This document shows, in pieces, positions 45,942 to 56,159 of a stretch of DNA of 64,000 bases; the stretch's first letter is position 1, and each line of letters starts with the position of its first letter. The stretch covers positions 1 through 64,000 of the forward strand of contig JAGTJM010000081.1 of assembly GCA_020747015.1 (NCBI GenBank), in the 5' to 3' direction. This DNA is from Pyrenochaeta sp. MPI-SDFR-AT-0127. Lineage: Eukaryota; Ascomycota; Dothideomycetes; Pleosporales; Cucurbitariaceae. A program made the translations under genes and the position numbers. Below the pieces are notes generated by a model. That model had not been told where the DNA came from, made no database searches, and saw only the letters and a program-made list of their open reading frames with translations.

Positions 45942-47714
45942 TTAATCTTTGTCATTGGTATCGTGATATCCAGTCCATTTCGAGAGCAATTCGTCCACAA
46001 TCATCTCGTCCTCGCTCTTCGAATTCAAGTCTTCACTGTTGACAGTGGTCCTAGAGCCCAACATGTCCTTGATATTACTAATTTGAGATTCGGGCTTCAT
46101 TGTGCGAAATCCAAGAATGACCTTTGTTGGTTCCTTAGAAGGGCTTGACCTGGCCAATGTTCTGGCCCAGGGAGGTATGGCAGATTTTGACCCACTACGC
46201 AGCGAGGAACTTGAATCAGGATCTTTCTTGAAATCATTGTCGTTGTCCCACAAATCACTCAGACCTTGTAGACTTGAACGCTGCTCAATCAATCGTTGCC
46301 GAAGGCGATCCGCTGCTGACATCCCTGAAGTATTTGCTTTTGGAGCTCCGACCGAACTCGAAGATATCTGTGTGATCCAGATCAAAATCACAATATCTAG
46401 ATTCCCGAAAACGGTGGGTATAGTCTCAGTGTGCCATGTCCCGAGATACATCAAGGTTGACCGTCTCGCTTGGGTATGCTCCAGAATAAGTCGGCGTTGA
46501 TATGCATTCAATTTGTAGATGGCTTCTAGAGGACGCTCGTCCTTTTTGAGCGATCCATCCACCATTTCCTGTAGTTTGTCTTGAGGCATGTCAAGGAAAT
46601 GAATGTCGACGGACTGTCCGAGACCCGTGCTCAGACCTGGCAGAACGCCAGTTGTCCAAGCATATAGGAGTTTGGATTGCTCGGTGCCGCTTAGAGATGG
46701 CTCCCTTGCATCTTTCATTGTGAGCGAAGCGTAGGAACGAGATTCTGCTTCTTTTTCTGCTTTCTTTGGTTGGTATGGCTGTCTAGAAGTAACCGGGGAA
46801 TTCTCTTTTGCGGTTTTCTCTTCAAGGGATTCATTCTCTCGGATTGTCTGTTCTGGGGACTGCTGATCAGGAGGCCTCTGTTCGGATGAATTATGTTCGA
46901 AGGCGCTCTTTTCTACCTGGCTATCTTTGACTTCCTTCAGAGAAGGACCTGAATTTTTCAGAATTTCTATCTTCTTTGTAGCGAGAAGGGGCTGATTTGA
47001 CTCTTTGTCAATGGTCGTGCGAGGCGACTGTGGCTCGCTTGCAACCTCTCTGTGGTCTTTAGTAGTACTGAGTTTACGAAACATCTTCCTGATCTTCCCA
47101 TCCTTAATTATTTCATTGGCAACGATGATCTCGCGTTTTCGACTTGCTATACTAGCTCGCTGAAGCCCAATGACTGCGGCCCTGAGCTCCGTACGTTCTT
47201 GTTCATCAACTGGTCGATGCTTGCTCCCATTCTGTAGAAATGCAAGGTGTGCAACTGCAACCATGAGAGAAAGATTGATTTTTGATTGCTGAAGATCTTG
47301 TCGAAGCTCATCGAATTCGGGTTGCAATAGAGGCCATTTCAGCTTCTCTACGTTGGACAGCTCGACTTTTGCAGTTGACAGTCCTCGTTGTAACCCATCT
47401 GTGAATGTTCGCCTCTGGAGAGCATCTATGCTCTTAAATATGGTATCGCAATGGCGGATAGCATTCAGTATCTCTGTGAGGGCCGTTGTGTTGAATGCAG
47501 TATTGTACTGGCCATCCTCGTTCAGCCGTGGCGTGATCAACTCGCGAAGCTGGTTCAGAATTGCACAGGTACTGCTTATATCGTTCGCAATACTGGTAAC
47601 TCTTTGACTAGCCGTGCTGACTCTCTCCGCGAGAGCGTATAGTTTGATTGATATGTTGACACCCGCGGCCGCAATGCCAATAACAGATCCTGCAATGCTG
47701 AATGGGTCTGCCAT
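45942..47714 (-). CDS. Fungal N-domain (NLR-associated type) protein
   Basis: A single exon encodes 590 residues with an ATG start at 47714. The N-terminus MADPFSIAGSVIGIAAAGVN, then ISIKLYALAERV and SIANDISSTCAILNQL, is the helical N-terminal domain that begins many fungal NLR-type (STAND) and cell-death proteins. No NACHT or NB-ARC ATPase follows. The middle (~215-345) is a disordered Glu/Ser/Pro-rich linker. A second conserved-looking segment near 350-480 (YAWTTGVLPGLSTG, LEAIYKLNAYQRRLILEH) recurs in similar fungal proteins as I recall them. It contains a hydrophobic stretch, FGNLDIVILIWITQI, that could be a membrane segment. The C-terminus is polar. A stand-alone sensor or adaptor in non-self recognition is an inference. 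Confidence 0.75.
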   Translation of the reverse strand: MADPFSIAGSVIGIAAAGVNISIKLYALAERVSTASQRVTSIANDISSTCAILNQLRELITPRLNEDGQYNTAFNTTALTEILNAIRHCDTIFKSIDALQRRTFTDGLQRGLSTAKVELSNVEKLKWPLLQPEFDELRQDLQQSKINLSLMVAVAHLAFLQNGSKHRPVDEQERTELRAAVIGLQRASIASRKREIIVANEIIKDGKIRKMFRKLSTTKDHREVASEPQSPRTTIDKESNQPLLATKKIEILKNSGPSLKEVKDSQVEKSAFEHNSSEQRPPDQQSPEQTIRENESLEEKTAKENSPVTSRQPYQPKKAEKEAESRSYASLTMKDAREPSLSGTEQSKLLYAWTTGVLPGLSTGLGQSVDIHFLDMPQDKLQEMVDGSLKKDERPLEAIYKLNAYQRRLILEHTQARRSTLMYLGTWHTETIPTVFGNLDIVILIWITQISSSSVGAPKANTSGMSAADRLRQRLIEQRSSLQGLSDLWDNDNDFKKDPDSSSSLRSGSKSAIPPWARTLARSSPSKEPTKVILGFRTMKPESQISNIKDMLGSRTTVNSEDLNSKSEDEMIVDELLSKWTGYHDTNDKD

Positions 47715-48840
47715 GGCAGTTAAAGTCGAAAATACTACTGAGAGAAACCTGACAACAGTTGATCAGTACGAAGGGAGAGATTTTGTTACATACTTTGCAT
47801 AGAGCGCAACTCAGCAAAATTGAGAGACCCAGGATGCCTTCAGCTGAAATGCCTAAAGTAGTTTGGACTGAAGAGGGGAGCTGATCGGAGGGGCTAAACG
47901 CGATGCCTGCCTCATCATCGACCCCAAGGCCTGATACACTCGCGACACAACTCTCAAGTCGAACTATCACTACTTCCTCTGGCTGTATTTAAGCATAGTC
48001 TTGGAGAACACAGGTCTTTGGATGTTGTTGATTATGGGTTTTGCTTTGAGTTTATCAACAGTGGCAAATGGTTCGCGGTGAGAATTATTGTTGACGATAC
48101 TCAAATTGGCGATGATGACTTACCGTTGCACTTCGAATCCAGGAAAGCCCCCAACATTCGTAGGTTGTTATTTACGCTATGGGTTACTCTACGTTGAGCA
48201 GTAATGAAGGGCGTTCGGGCTTCAGGCGCCTTTCCTTGGATCCTTGCATGACTTGTGCACGATTTAGTTGTATTCTATGAACGAGTTCAGCTCATGGTTT
48301 TGCTGTCATGTTGCTACTGGAGGTAGGTAAAGTGTTGTTTGTGAAATCTTCATTGCAGGCCAAGGGCTCATTTTGTGGTCGATGTTTGAACGTTTTAGCA
48401 GTCGCGAAGTAGGATCTGATCATGATACCGTACTACCGCTAACAATTAAGACTGAGCTCTGGGGTCGATTAGACGCATAATAAATGACTATATTACATAT
48501 TGGAGCTCTAAAACCCGCAAATCTTCGAGGATGATTGACAACTTAAGTTATTATTGGGAGAAGCACCGTGTGAAGGCTGAAGGGGTTGAGCTGGAGTGCA
48601 GCCGCTGCACCGCTAGCCGGGGTTTTCCCCAATCACAGTGCAGTGACTGGAGAAGCGAATGAGGGACTATAATCACACCTTTGCATGAAATGGTGGCTTA
48701 GTTGTCGATCCGCTTCTTTCCGGTGAGCATGCACAAGGCAGACTGCGAGGCAACCCATTCCAGAGACGGTTATACTTCAGTCAAAGGTAAGCCATCACGG
48801 ATATTCTATGCCAGTCCAACTCAAGCGCCAGCAGGCTTTG
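47715..48840. other. Intergenic between divergent accessory genes
   Basis: The region holds the promoters of the N-domain gene (leftward) and the membrane-protein gene (rightward). Near 48690-48800 are possible 5' exon fragments (an ATG at 48685, donors at 48722 and 48787) that I could not connect in frame. Otherwise nothing is seen. Confidence 0.45.
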
Positions 48841-50963
48841 ATGGTATTCCATATGTTCACTTCTTCTGAAAAAGACCTCATTGGTTCTGGATTATGGACA
48901 GAGTATGCTTCTAACAGTCAGTAGAACATGTATTTCGAAGGCTGAATTAACAGGCATTATAGAGTCTTACATTCTCGTTTCTGAGCGGACAGCTTCCGCA
49001 GTGACTATCATCGTTGCCTTCGCTCTATGGTTGAGTCTTCTTCGATTTCATAGGATACCTCGGCACTTGTCTTTATTCTTGTTGGAGAAGGTGACTGGCG
49101 GGATACAGACTCGAAGAGAGAGTATCGCCCTGCAGGACATCTCCACCAGCGCCCATGTTGCGGCGATAACACATAAGGTTGTTTCCGAAGAGCCAAATCC
49201 GGAGAGAGTACTACCCAGAATCGTAAGAGAGTATGTTTTGGTCGATCAAATCCGGCTACCAGAAACGACATTGAGGCCAAAAAACACTTTTCACGATAGA
49301 TGGGTCGGTACCATCGCGGCGTTCAGAGAAAACCCCATACAAAAGAGCGCTTTGATTGTTACTGGCCTCTTATACTTCAGTATAGCAGCGAGCTATCAAG
49401 CGACTGCCCTCTTCACGACCCTAATTTTGGGTCACAATACAGCTCATTCAGCTGATCCACATTCAGGTGCATGGTATCCAGATATCTTGAACCCAACCGA
49501 CATGGTGAACACATCAATATTTCCAGTGGTTAGTGATCTACAAACAAGTGTAATGTTCAAGGCCGTGTCATACGCAGAAACTTGCTATAAAGAAAAATAC
49601 CGAAAGGAAGAATGCTCAATGTTCTACGCACCTAACATCAAGTATCTGGAGCGACACAATACGACTTGTCCTTTCAAGATGCATATGTGTTCTGAAGGAC
49701 CACACACTGCTTATGAACTTGACACTGGCTGGCTGGACACAAGAATACTTGGAATCAACGAGAAAACCTCATGCGAGTTTCGAATGCGCAAAGTCTGTTC
49801 ACCTCTAGTGGCAGATGGATACATTCAGACAACTGTCGTAGACAATGTGGGGACAGCATATGTCGAGAACCAATATGGTGATGGCTGGGGGACTGTTCAA
49901 AAAGGTAATAAAACCTTTGGTGAGTATGTTCGAGACCCAAACCAGTGGCACAATGAACCTGGGCATTAGTTGATACGGTGAGCAGCACTACCCAAAACAG
50001 TCAGTTTTACCACAGTCTAGGCACTGACTACATCTTAGTGAGGGCAAAGACGATGCTGTTGAGAATTTGCAGTCTCCACGGAGTTGGATACCAGAGCTAC
50101 AAGTCCGAGGCAGTAGAGTTTCATTATTCTTTGTTCGACCGGTGAATCTAGCATACACCCGTGCCAGTACTGACCCAGTGTTCCCAGCGACGCTTTATTC
50201 AGGGCCGGGAATGGTAAACGGCGATCCTCTATACATAAACTCACTTCAGCGGTCCACCGTCTTTGCATGTGCTGATACATTCACCCTTCGTCATCCAACT
50301 CACCATACTGAGTGGCAGCCACGGTTCCAAAATGATTCCATCCTCGGACTTTCCGAATGGAAGCAGCCAAATGTTCTGGTCAGTCTACACATGGTCAATA
50401 TATCTCATCTAGCCTTGACCTACTTTACATCGCGCTATTCAGATATGTCTACACACTTTGACGCTCCACGACGCATCCGCTCCTTCTACAGCTCCCCCTT
50501 GGACCAGGAACAGTGGAAACTAGAAGTAAATAAAATCTTTGCCACAGAACTCGCGTTGCTACAACTACATATCCTTGGTATTGCGCAAGGTGTGGGCCAT
50601 GACCTGCCGAAGGCAAAGAATTTATTAGCTGAGTTCGGGATTGACGCAAATGGCAAGGTCCTATTCCCAGCGCCAGGTTCGAAGAACGTGAAAATCGTCG
50701 AACTCATGGCGTTCTTGAGTGCTTGTGCCGCATGCTGGATATTGTCGATCGAGTGTGAAGATGGACGCAGTGGAAAAGCTTTATGGCTCAGTACCACTTG
50801 GCGTTCTATATCAGCTCTGTGGATAGAGCCAGTGTGTCTGTGGCTCCGCAAAACCTGGAGAAAAAGGGTGAGCGGAAAGCTTTGCAGGGCTTGGGACCAG
50901 GTCAAGAATGTGAATTACGACGACATCTGCACTTGGTTGGATACGAAACTTGGATTGTCATGA
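48841..50963 (+). CDS. Fungal membrane protein with cysteine-containing external domain, unknown function
   Basis: The model has exons 48841-48902, 48961-49968 (or -49977) and 50039-50963. The ATG at 48841 is the first that stays in frame with the acceptor TTATAG at 48960; earlier exons are possible. Segments: a first hydrophobic helix (SAVTIIVAFALWLSLLRF), a second (SALIVTGLLYFSIAASYQAT), then a long region with paired cysteines (CYKEKYRKEEC, CPFKMHMC, CEFRMRKVC), N-glycosylation-like sites and a third helix near the end (VELMAFLSACAACWILSIE). This layout is common in a fungal accessory family whose role is unknown. At the second junction the best donor (GTGAGC, 49978) would leave TAG at 49967-49969 in frame. 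The weaker donor GTTGAT at 49969 avoids it in the same phase. The gene may be intact or may carry a nonsense codon. Confidence 0.6.
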
Positions 50964-51368
50964 TTGAGAGAAGGAGAGAAGCCTGTAATGACTAGATCCA
51001 CAATCAGACGACCAAACGTCACAGAACTATTGTAACAGATTTTGTCAACTCGATGATGTTATGGCAATGCGTTACACATTTCTTGTTCCGTCCCAGTAAC
51101 CAGCTTGAGTTGGAGGCCACAAGTTCCCGCGGATGGCCGAGGTTGAGGTCTGTGCGCTTGATTCCCCGCAAAGCGGCCTTCAAGTCGAGTAGCTCACCAC
51201 GACTGAGGCTCAGCGAGTCATCAGCATGCGTGAACCGAAGCTTGCCTATATGCTTGAAGCATCTAGCTTGTCTTATCTACTCATGAGATATCCACACCGC
51301 TAACAGAGGCGCGATTGACACTCCATTTCACCCTTTACTCATCCAAATTTCCTCGAGCACCACCGAAG
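50964..51368. other. Intergenic, promoter of acyl-CoA dehydrogenase gene
   Basis: This 405 bp spacer lies between tandem rightward genes. No coding signal; no clear TATA box. Confidence 0.5.
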
Positions 51369-52756
51369 ATGTCACTGTCGAGCACAATGAACTTCTCGAT
51401 TCCCGACGATCTTAAGCAATATCTCGCGGATCTTGACAAATTCATCGATGAGAAGATCACTCCACTCCAACACAAGGACGACAACAATCGTTTCTTCGAC
51501 CACCGCCGAGAGCATGCACGAACAGACTGGGATAATGGCGGCCTACCGCGCAAGGAGTGGGAGGATCTTTTGACAGAGTCTAGAAAGCTTGCCGATGAGG
51601 CTGGATTCTATCGATTGTCCCTGCCAAAGCAATATGGTGGTCAGAACAGTGCGGATGGACGAGGCAGCAATCTCTGGATGGCTGTCATTAGAGAGCATCT
51701 TGCGTCAAAAGGCTTAGGCCTATTCAACGACCTGCAGACTGAGCACTCGATGGTCGGAAACTTCCCAGATGTCATCATGCTCATGAACTTCGGCAATGAG
51801 CAGCAGAAGAAGGAATTGATTCCCCTAAGATTGAAGGGCGAGTTTAGGATGACATTTGGTTTGACAGAGCCCGGCCACGGCTCTGACGCTACACATATGG
51901 CGACCAAGGGGCGACCAGAGACGAGAAATGGTGTCAAAGGCTGGCTGCTGAATGGATACAAGAGGTGGCAGACAGGCATGCACCACGCAACACATTGCTC
52001 CATTTTTGCCCGAACATCAGGAAAGGACGGTCAGATCAAAGGCATATCATGCTTCATTGTTCCCAAGGACACTCCAGGTCTCGTGGCAGAGTCCTACGAA
52101 TGGTATACATCTTACTCATGTCTTTATCTTCTCCGCTAACAGAGCGCAGGACACTCAATATGCCCACCGATCACGCAACTGTCTCGATAAAGGACGTCTG
52201 GGTGCCCGAAAGCGCCGCCTTGGGACCTATTCACAACGGTCTTGGTGTTGCGCAAGCGTTCGTCCACGAGAACCGCATTCGACAAGCTGCTTCCTCCCTC
52301 GGCGCAGCCGTTTACTGTGTCCAACAATCTGTCGAATACGCGAACGAGCGTGCTCCTTTTGGCACTCCCCTCTCACACAACCAGGGCATCCAGTTTCCGC
52401 TCGTGGAATTGGCAACTCAATGCGAGATGTTACGGCAATTGATTCGCAAGACGGCGCTGGAGATGGACTCAATGCCCCATAATGACATCGAGAAGAAGAT
52501 TGGCGACAAGGTTTCCATGTGCAATTATTACGCAAACAGGCTTTGCACCCAAGCTGCTGACCGCGCTATACAAGTTCATGGAGGTAACGGATACTCGAGA
52601 CACTATCCATTCGAGCATATCTGGCGGCACCACAGACGCTATAGGATCACTGAAGGAAGTGAAGAGATTCAGATGCGCAAGGTTGCTGCGTATTTGTTTG
52701 GATTTGGTGGTAGGAAGAGTTTGGTAGATGCCACGAAGGCGGAGTCGAAGTTGTAA
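51369..52756 (+). CDS. Acyl-CoA dehydrogenase family protein with peroxisomal PTS1
   Basis: This FAD enzyme of the acyl-CoA dehydrogenase superfamily oxidises an acyl-CoA or similar thioester. Two exons, 51369-52102 and 52150-52756, join across a 47 bp intron (GTATAC donor, GCGCAG acceptor, phase 2), giving 446 residues. Visible features: FRMTFGLTEPGHGSDATHMA (FAD/substrate loop), NGYKRWQTG, FGTPLSHNQGIQFPLVELAT, and the C-terminal AIQVHGGNGYSRHYPFEHIW followed by ITEGSEEIQ. The last three residues are SKL, a canonical type 1 peroxisomal signal, and there is no mitochondrial presequence. This suggests a peroxisomal catabolic role. Exact substrate unknown. A downstream in-frame ATG (MNFSIPDDL) is an alternative start. 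Confidence 0.9.
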
Positions 52757-52924
52757 TCGGACATGAGAGTCAATCCAGATGTTCATTTTCCCAACTATCC
52801 TTTGCATTTGCCGTGCGATCCCGTTGTGTTCGTGAATTACCGGCGTTGTTGCCGAGAATTGCCCTTTGCTTCCCGGCCTCTATCCCATGCATATGAGCAC
52901 ATAGATACGGCTGCACCCCAACGA

Positions 52925-53290
52925 TTACGAAAACCACTCTCTCAGCCATCGATTGAAGCCGGGCATTGCGTCTTTTTCAGTGATGACAGGAAGCAAAACC
53001 ACAGTCAATAGGAACCACAAACAGAATGCCGCAATCCAAAGTAAGGTATTTCTAAGGCTCAAAGTACTTGGAGGACCTGGGAGCGGCTTCGAAATTGCCT
53101 CGCTTGGTATTGGGCCGCCTGAATGTGTGACTGGTGGCACTGGTGGAAGAGGCTTTGAGTGCTTTGAGGCTATTCCGCGCTTCTGTGATGATGTTCGTTC
53201 TTGCGTGTAGGGCTTAGGCGGCACAGGGGGGCCACTAGTAGTTGCATGAGGTCTTCGACTTCGGACATGTTGTCCTTCGAGTTCTGACAT
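52925..53290 (-). CDS. Small tail-anchored proline-rich protein, unknown
   Basis: A 121-residue frame starts with ATG at 53290. The first ~85 residues are basic and proline-rich with SH3-ligand-like motifs (PPVPPKP, KPLPPVPP, KPLPGPPS). A single hydrophobic segment (NTLLWIAAFCLWFLLTVVLL) near residues 85-105 and a short tail ending FNRWLREWFS follow. This resembles a tail-anchored protein with a cytosolic polyproline arm. No family recognised. It could be part of a larger gene, but no splice partners are evident. Confidence 0.55.
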   Translation of the reverse strand: MSELEGQHVRSRRPHATTSGPPVPPKPYTQERTSSQKRGIASKHSKPLPPVPPVTHSGGPIPSEAISKPLPGPPSTLSLRNTLLWIAAFCLWFLLTVVLLPVITEKDAMPGFNRWLREWFS

Positions 53291-55299
53291 TGCGATAGGG
53301 CAGCAGAGGAGCGAAGCACCATTTCGAAGTGCAAGCTCCGATGGTCTGTCACACTAGTCGCTATTAGGCCAAGACTGACGTACCTGGATCTCGAGCCATA
53401 CATACGGTCGAACAAGCTTGTTAATGTTGTCGAAAGCGAATGCATACGTCTCGCAAAATGTTCAGGGGGTTAGCACAGAGATAGAAAAAGCTGAGTCAAT
53501 GATAATGGCAAATGACAGCCAAGTCACATTATTCACAAGTTATGAGGGAGCTCTTCCAAAATCAAGAACTCAACTCAATATGATCTCTAACCATGATGAG
53601 AAGTCCAACGTCAGCATGCACCTTCAAGCCGTGAAAAATCTTACAAATGCTACGATGAGATGCCTTTCGCCTCAAGTAAAACGGGGACCACCCAATCTAT
53701 TGGCTTCTTCGCGTTCCCTAAAACCACCACATAGAGACCGCCCGCATGTTGGCGTCTAGTGACGTGTGCGTAACAATTGACAGTGATACCACATTCATGC
53801 GGGCGTTTGCTCCCGACTCGATTGCTCTCTTTCACTCTCCAATTCAGTGCTAGCCAATTTTTTGATCATGCTGCCCACTCGCGTACTCACTAGATCAACA
53901 TCTTTGCTAATGATACGAAGAGGCCAGCTAGAGTGCACATGATGCAAGGTTTGGTGATGATAACTTGCTCCAGCAGGTTTGCTTCGGCAGGCGCCAAACC
54001 ATTGCAGATGAGTCGGTAGATCGTGCGAGCCAAATGACAACTCAACCCATGGTTTCGCATATCTGTCTAGATTAAGATCACTGAGGACCCCGGTTGTTTC
54101 ACTGCGCTCGTGATCAAGGTTGTTCGATTTAAGGTCCTCGATGAACACAAAATGAAGGACCGAGAGAAGAACAACCTCCATTGCGATAAAGTTTTTAGAA
54201 GCTCATAATTTATGCGTGCTTCATACCGCGTATGTGAAAGAGGTTCACCTAGGAACGATGTATTTGCATCAGTAGGTGGCTGCAGCGAATAGAAAGACAC
54301 CTTGGGCTGTAATAGAACCATCAATGCATAATAGTAATGCATGCTGAGGATTTTTTCAGTACTTCATGGCGCTCATCAAGACCAAATTTTCAGAGGTTGG
54401 GAAAGGGTTTAAACATACTGGATATTCAGATGTGCAGGTAGAACAGCCTTTCTGGAGCGAGACACTTCGGGAGTGCATCTTACCATGTTTTCAAGCGCTT
54501 GTAGAAGTGCCTGTTCTGTTCTAAAGACAGTTGCTTTATTGGCTTGACGAACGCCTCAGTTTCCATCTCATTCACAATGCATTGGCATTGAGAGATGGCG
54601 TGGAACGCCTGCGGATGATGCGACGGGTATACAGTGTTATCGCCGGGGAGTTTGAAGAAGATTTTACTTTACCACACAGTATTCGTTGCCGGATCCGGTA
54701 ATGGGATTTTCGGAGGATTTGGTAGAACGGGTGTTATGTAGAAGTGATAGGTTAAAACTCAGCTGCTTTAATGCTAAACAGAATGATCGTGGTTGACTCT
54801 TCTTACACCTGCCAGCCAAACAATGCCAGAAGAAGATCAACACAATTCAAGCTGATTGGCCATGAACATTACTCTTAACATAGATGGTTTTGACAAAGTT
54901 GGCTGGTCATACCTAAGCCAAGCGGTAAACAGGGCACCATGGCTCATGAAATGGATCTCTGCGAGACAGCTCAGGGTCACAGCACTGAAATGAAAAGATT
55001 TAGAGCCATTACTGCGCGGGCCCCTCTCAAGGTTCCACAGCCTTTTAACTTCTGCAAGAAACTAACAACTAAGGCTCTGTGGACTCCAGGGCTCGTTGTG
55101 ATTTGGAAAAGGTGCTATGGCTATGGCATGCGGCCGCAAGCACCGCCTTGACCAGAAGTGAAGAACAAGATCATTTTTTCCCAGCTTTGAGATCCTGAAA
55201 ATTGTAAACCTTGTAAAAGAAGGGCCAAAATTGGTACTGATGAAGAAAGTATTTTTGCATGAGACTTGACAGTAGAGTGATGCTAGTGGTGACGTTGGT
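53291..55299. other. Gene-poor, AT-rich accessory region
   Basis: This 2 kb stretch has only weak frames. The best is on the minus strand at 53795-54181, with a protein-like start (MEVVLLSVLHFVFIEDLKSN), but it has no domain and unclear upstream connections. I see no transposase-like motifs or terminal repeats. It may be decayed sequence. Confidence 0.45.
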
Positions 55300-55925
55300 T
55301 CAGCTCAGTATATTAGCATCCGTTAATAATGGTTCAACGAGCTCAGTGGAGTGGAATGACTTTGTGTACGCGTTAGGAGACCCGTAAACCAAATTGTTGA
55401 TCTGAATATTGTTCCCTACGATATCTCGACCCAAGACGAGCTCGAATATCATTGAGGCTAGATATGGATTGTTCCTGTCCTGCTGGAGCACTGACGGCAC
55501 GCCGGGATTGTAAGGCAATTGATATCGATACCGAGTTTCCGGAGCAAGGGTTAGCTGCGGGAGCAGGTTACCCTTTCTGACGTGTCGTACAATTTCTTCT
55601 ACACTTGTTCCTGTTCTTAATTGCTGATATACGTCGGCAGCGCATCATTGGCTGACCGAATGTGCAAAAGATTACAGACTTCACTGTACGCTGAATCATG
55701 GCTCTGCAATTCAGCATGCCTACGCTTGATGGCTTGTAAATATGCTTCCTAAGGGTGAACTTCGAACGCGCACATAGTATTGTTTCTTGGAATATGTTGA
55801 GTACGGGTTGTTTCCCTTACAATGCGGTTCAACTTGGCGACCAATCACGATCCCAAGCATCGAGACGCACCTTGGTCTTACGAACTTTACAAGCTTCACA
55901 TGCCGCCTATATTCTCCTTTCTTTT
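55300..55925 (-). pseudogene. Decayed Zn(II)2Cys6-type transcription factor gene
   Basis: On the minus strand a zinc-cluster start is visible at ~55906-55871: ACEACKVRKTK, preceded by TAG. A 49 bp intron-like gap (GTGCGT donor, but ending GCAT not AG) follows. Then come TGT (Cys) and NNPYSTYSKKQYY, where Tyr codons stand at two expected cysteines (C-x2-C-x6-C-x5-Y-x2-Y). A coiled-coil segment (YLQAIKRRHAELQ, SEVCNLLHIRSANDA) is next. A frameshift near 55640 precedes the conserved-looking tail (VEEIVRHVRKGNLLPQL, LAPETRYRYQLPYNP), ending at TGA 55300. Spacing fits binuclear cluster regulators. TGC/TGT to TAC/TAT changes and the TAG fit RIP-type mutation. The broken reading is described only as seen. 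Confidence 0.7.
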
Positions 55926-56159
55926 AGGTGCTACTGGTGTTGGGTAAATCGTGGTTCTGGGTGTGGAGAGGGGCGGACACAGCGCGGGCTGTCCATCATG
56001 TGCCGCTCAAAACGAGGACTAATCTAAGAATCGTTACAGACTGGTGCTTCATTAGACCATAAATTCAAATTATATTATGATTGATCTTTCTCGCAAGGTT
56101 TTCGTAACTACAATGATGGTATCTGTTATTCATATTTCCCAATTGATTGCGTTTCAGAT

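Noticed and set aside
53795..54181. 128-codon minus-strand frame as a gene
   Set aside because: It starts with ATG and is partly protein-like, but has no domain, no supported splice partners and lies in decayed AT-rich DNA.
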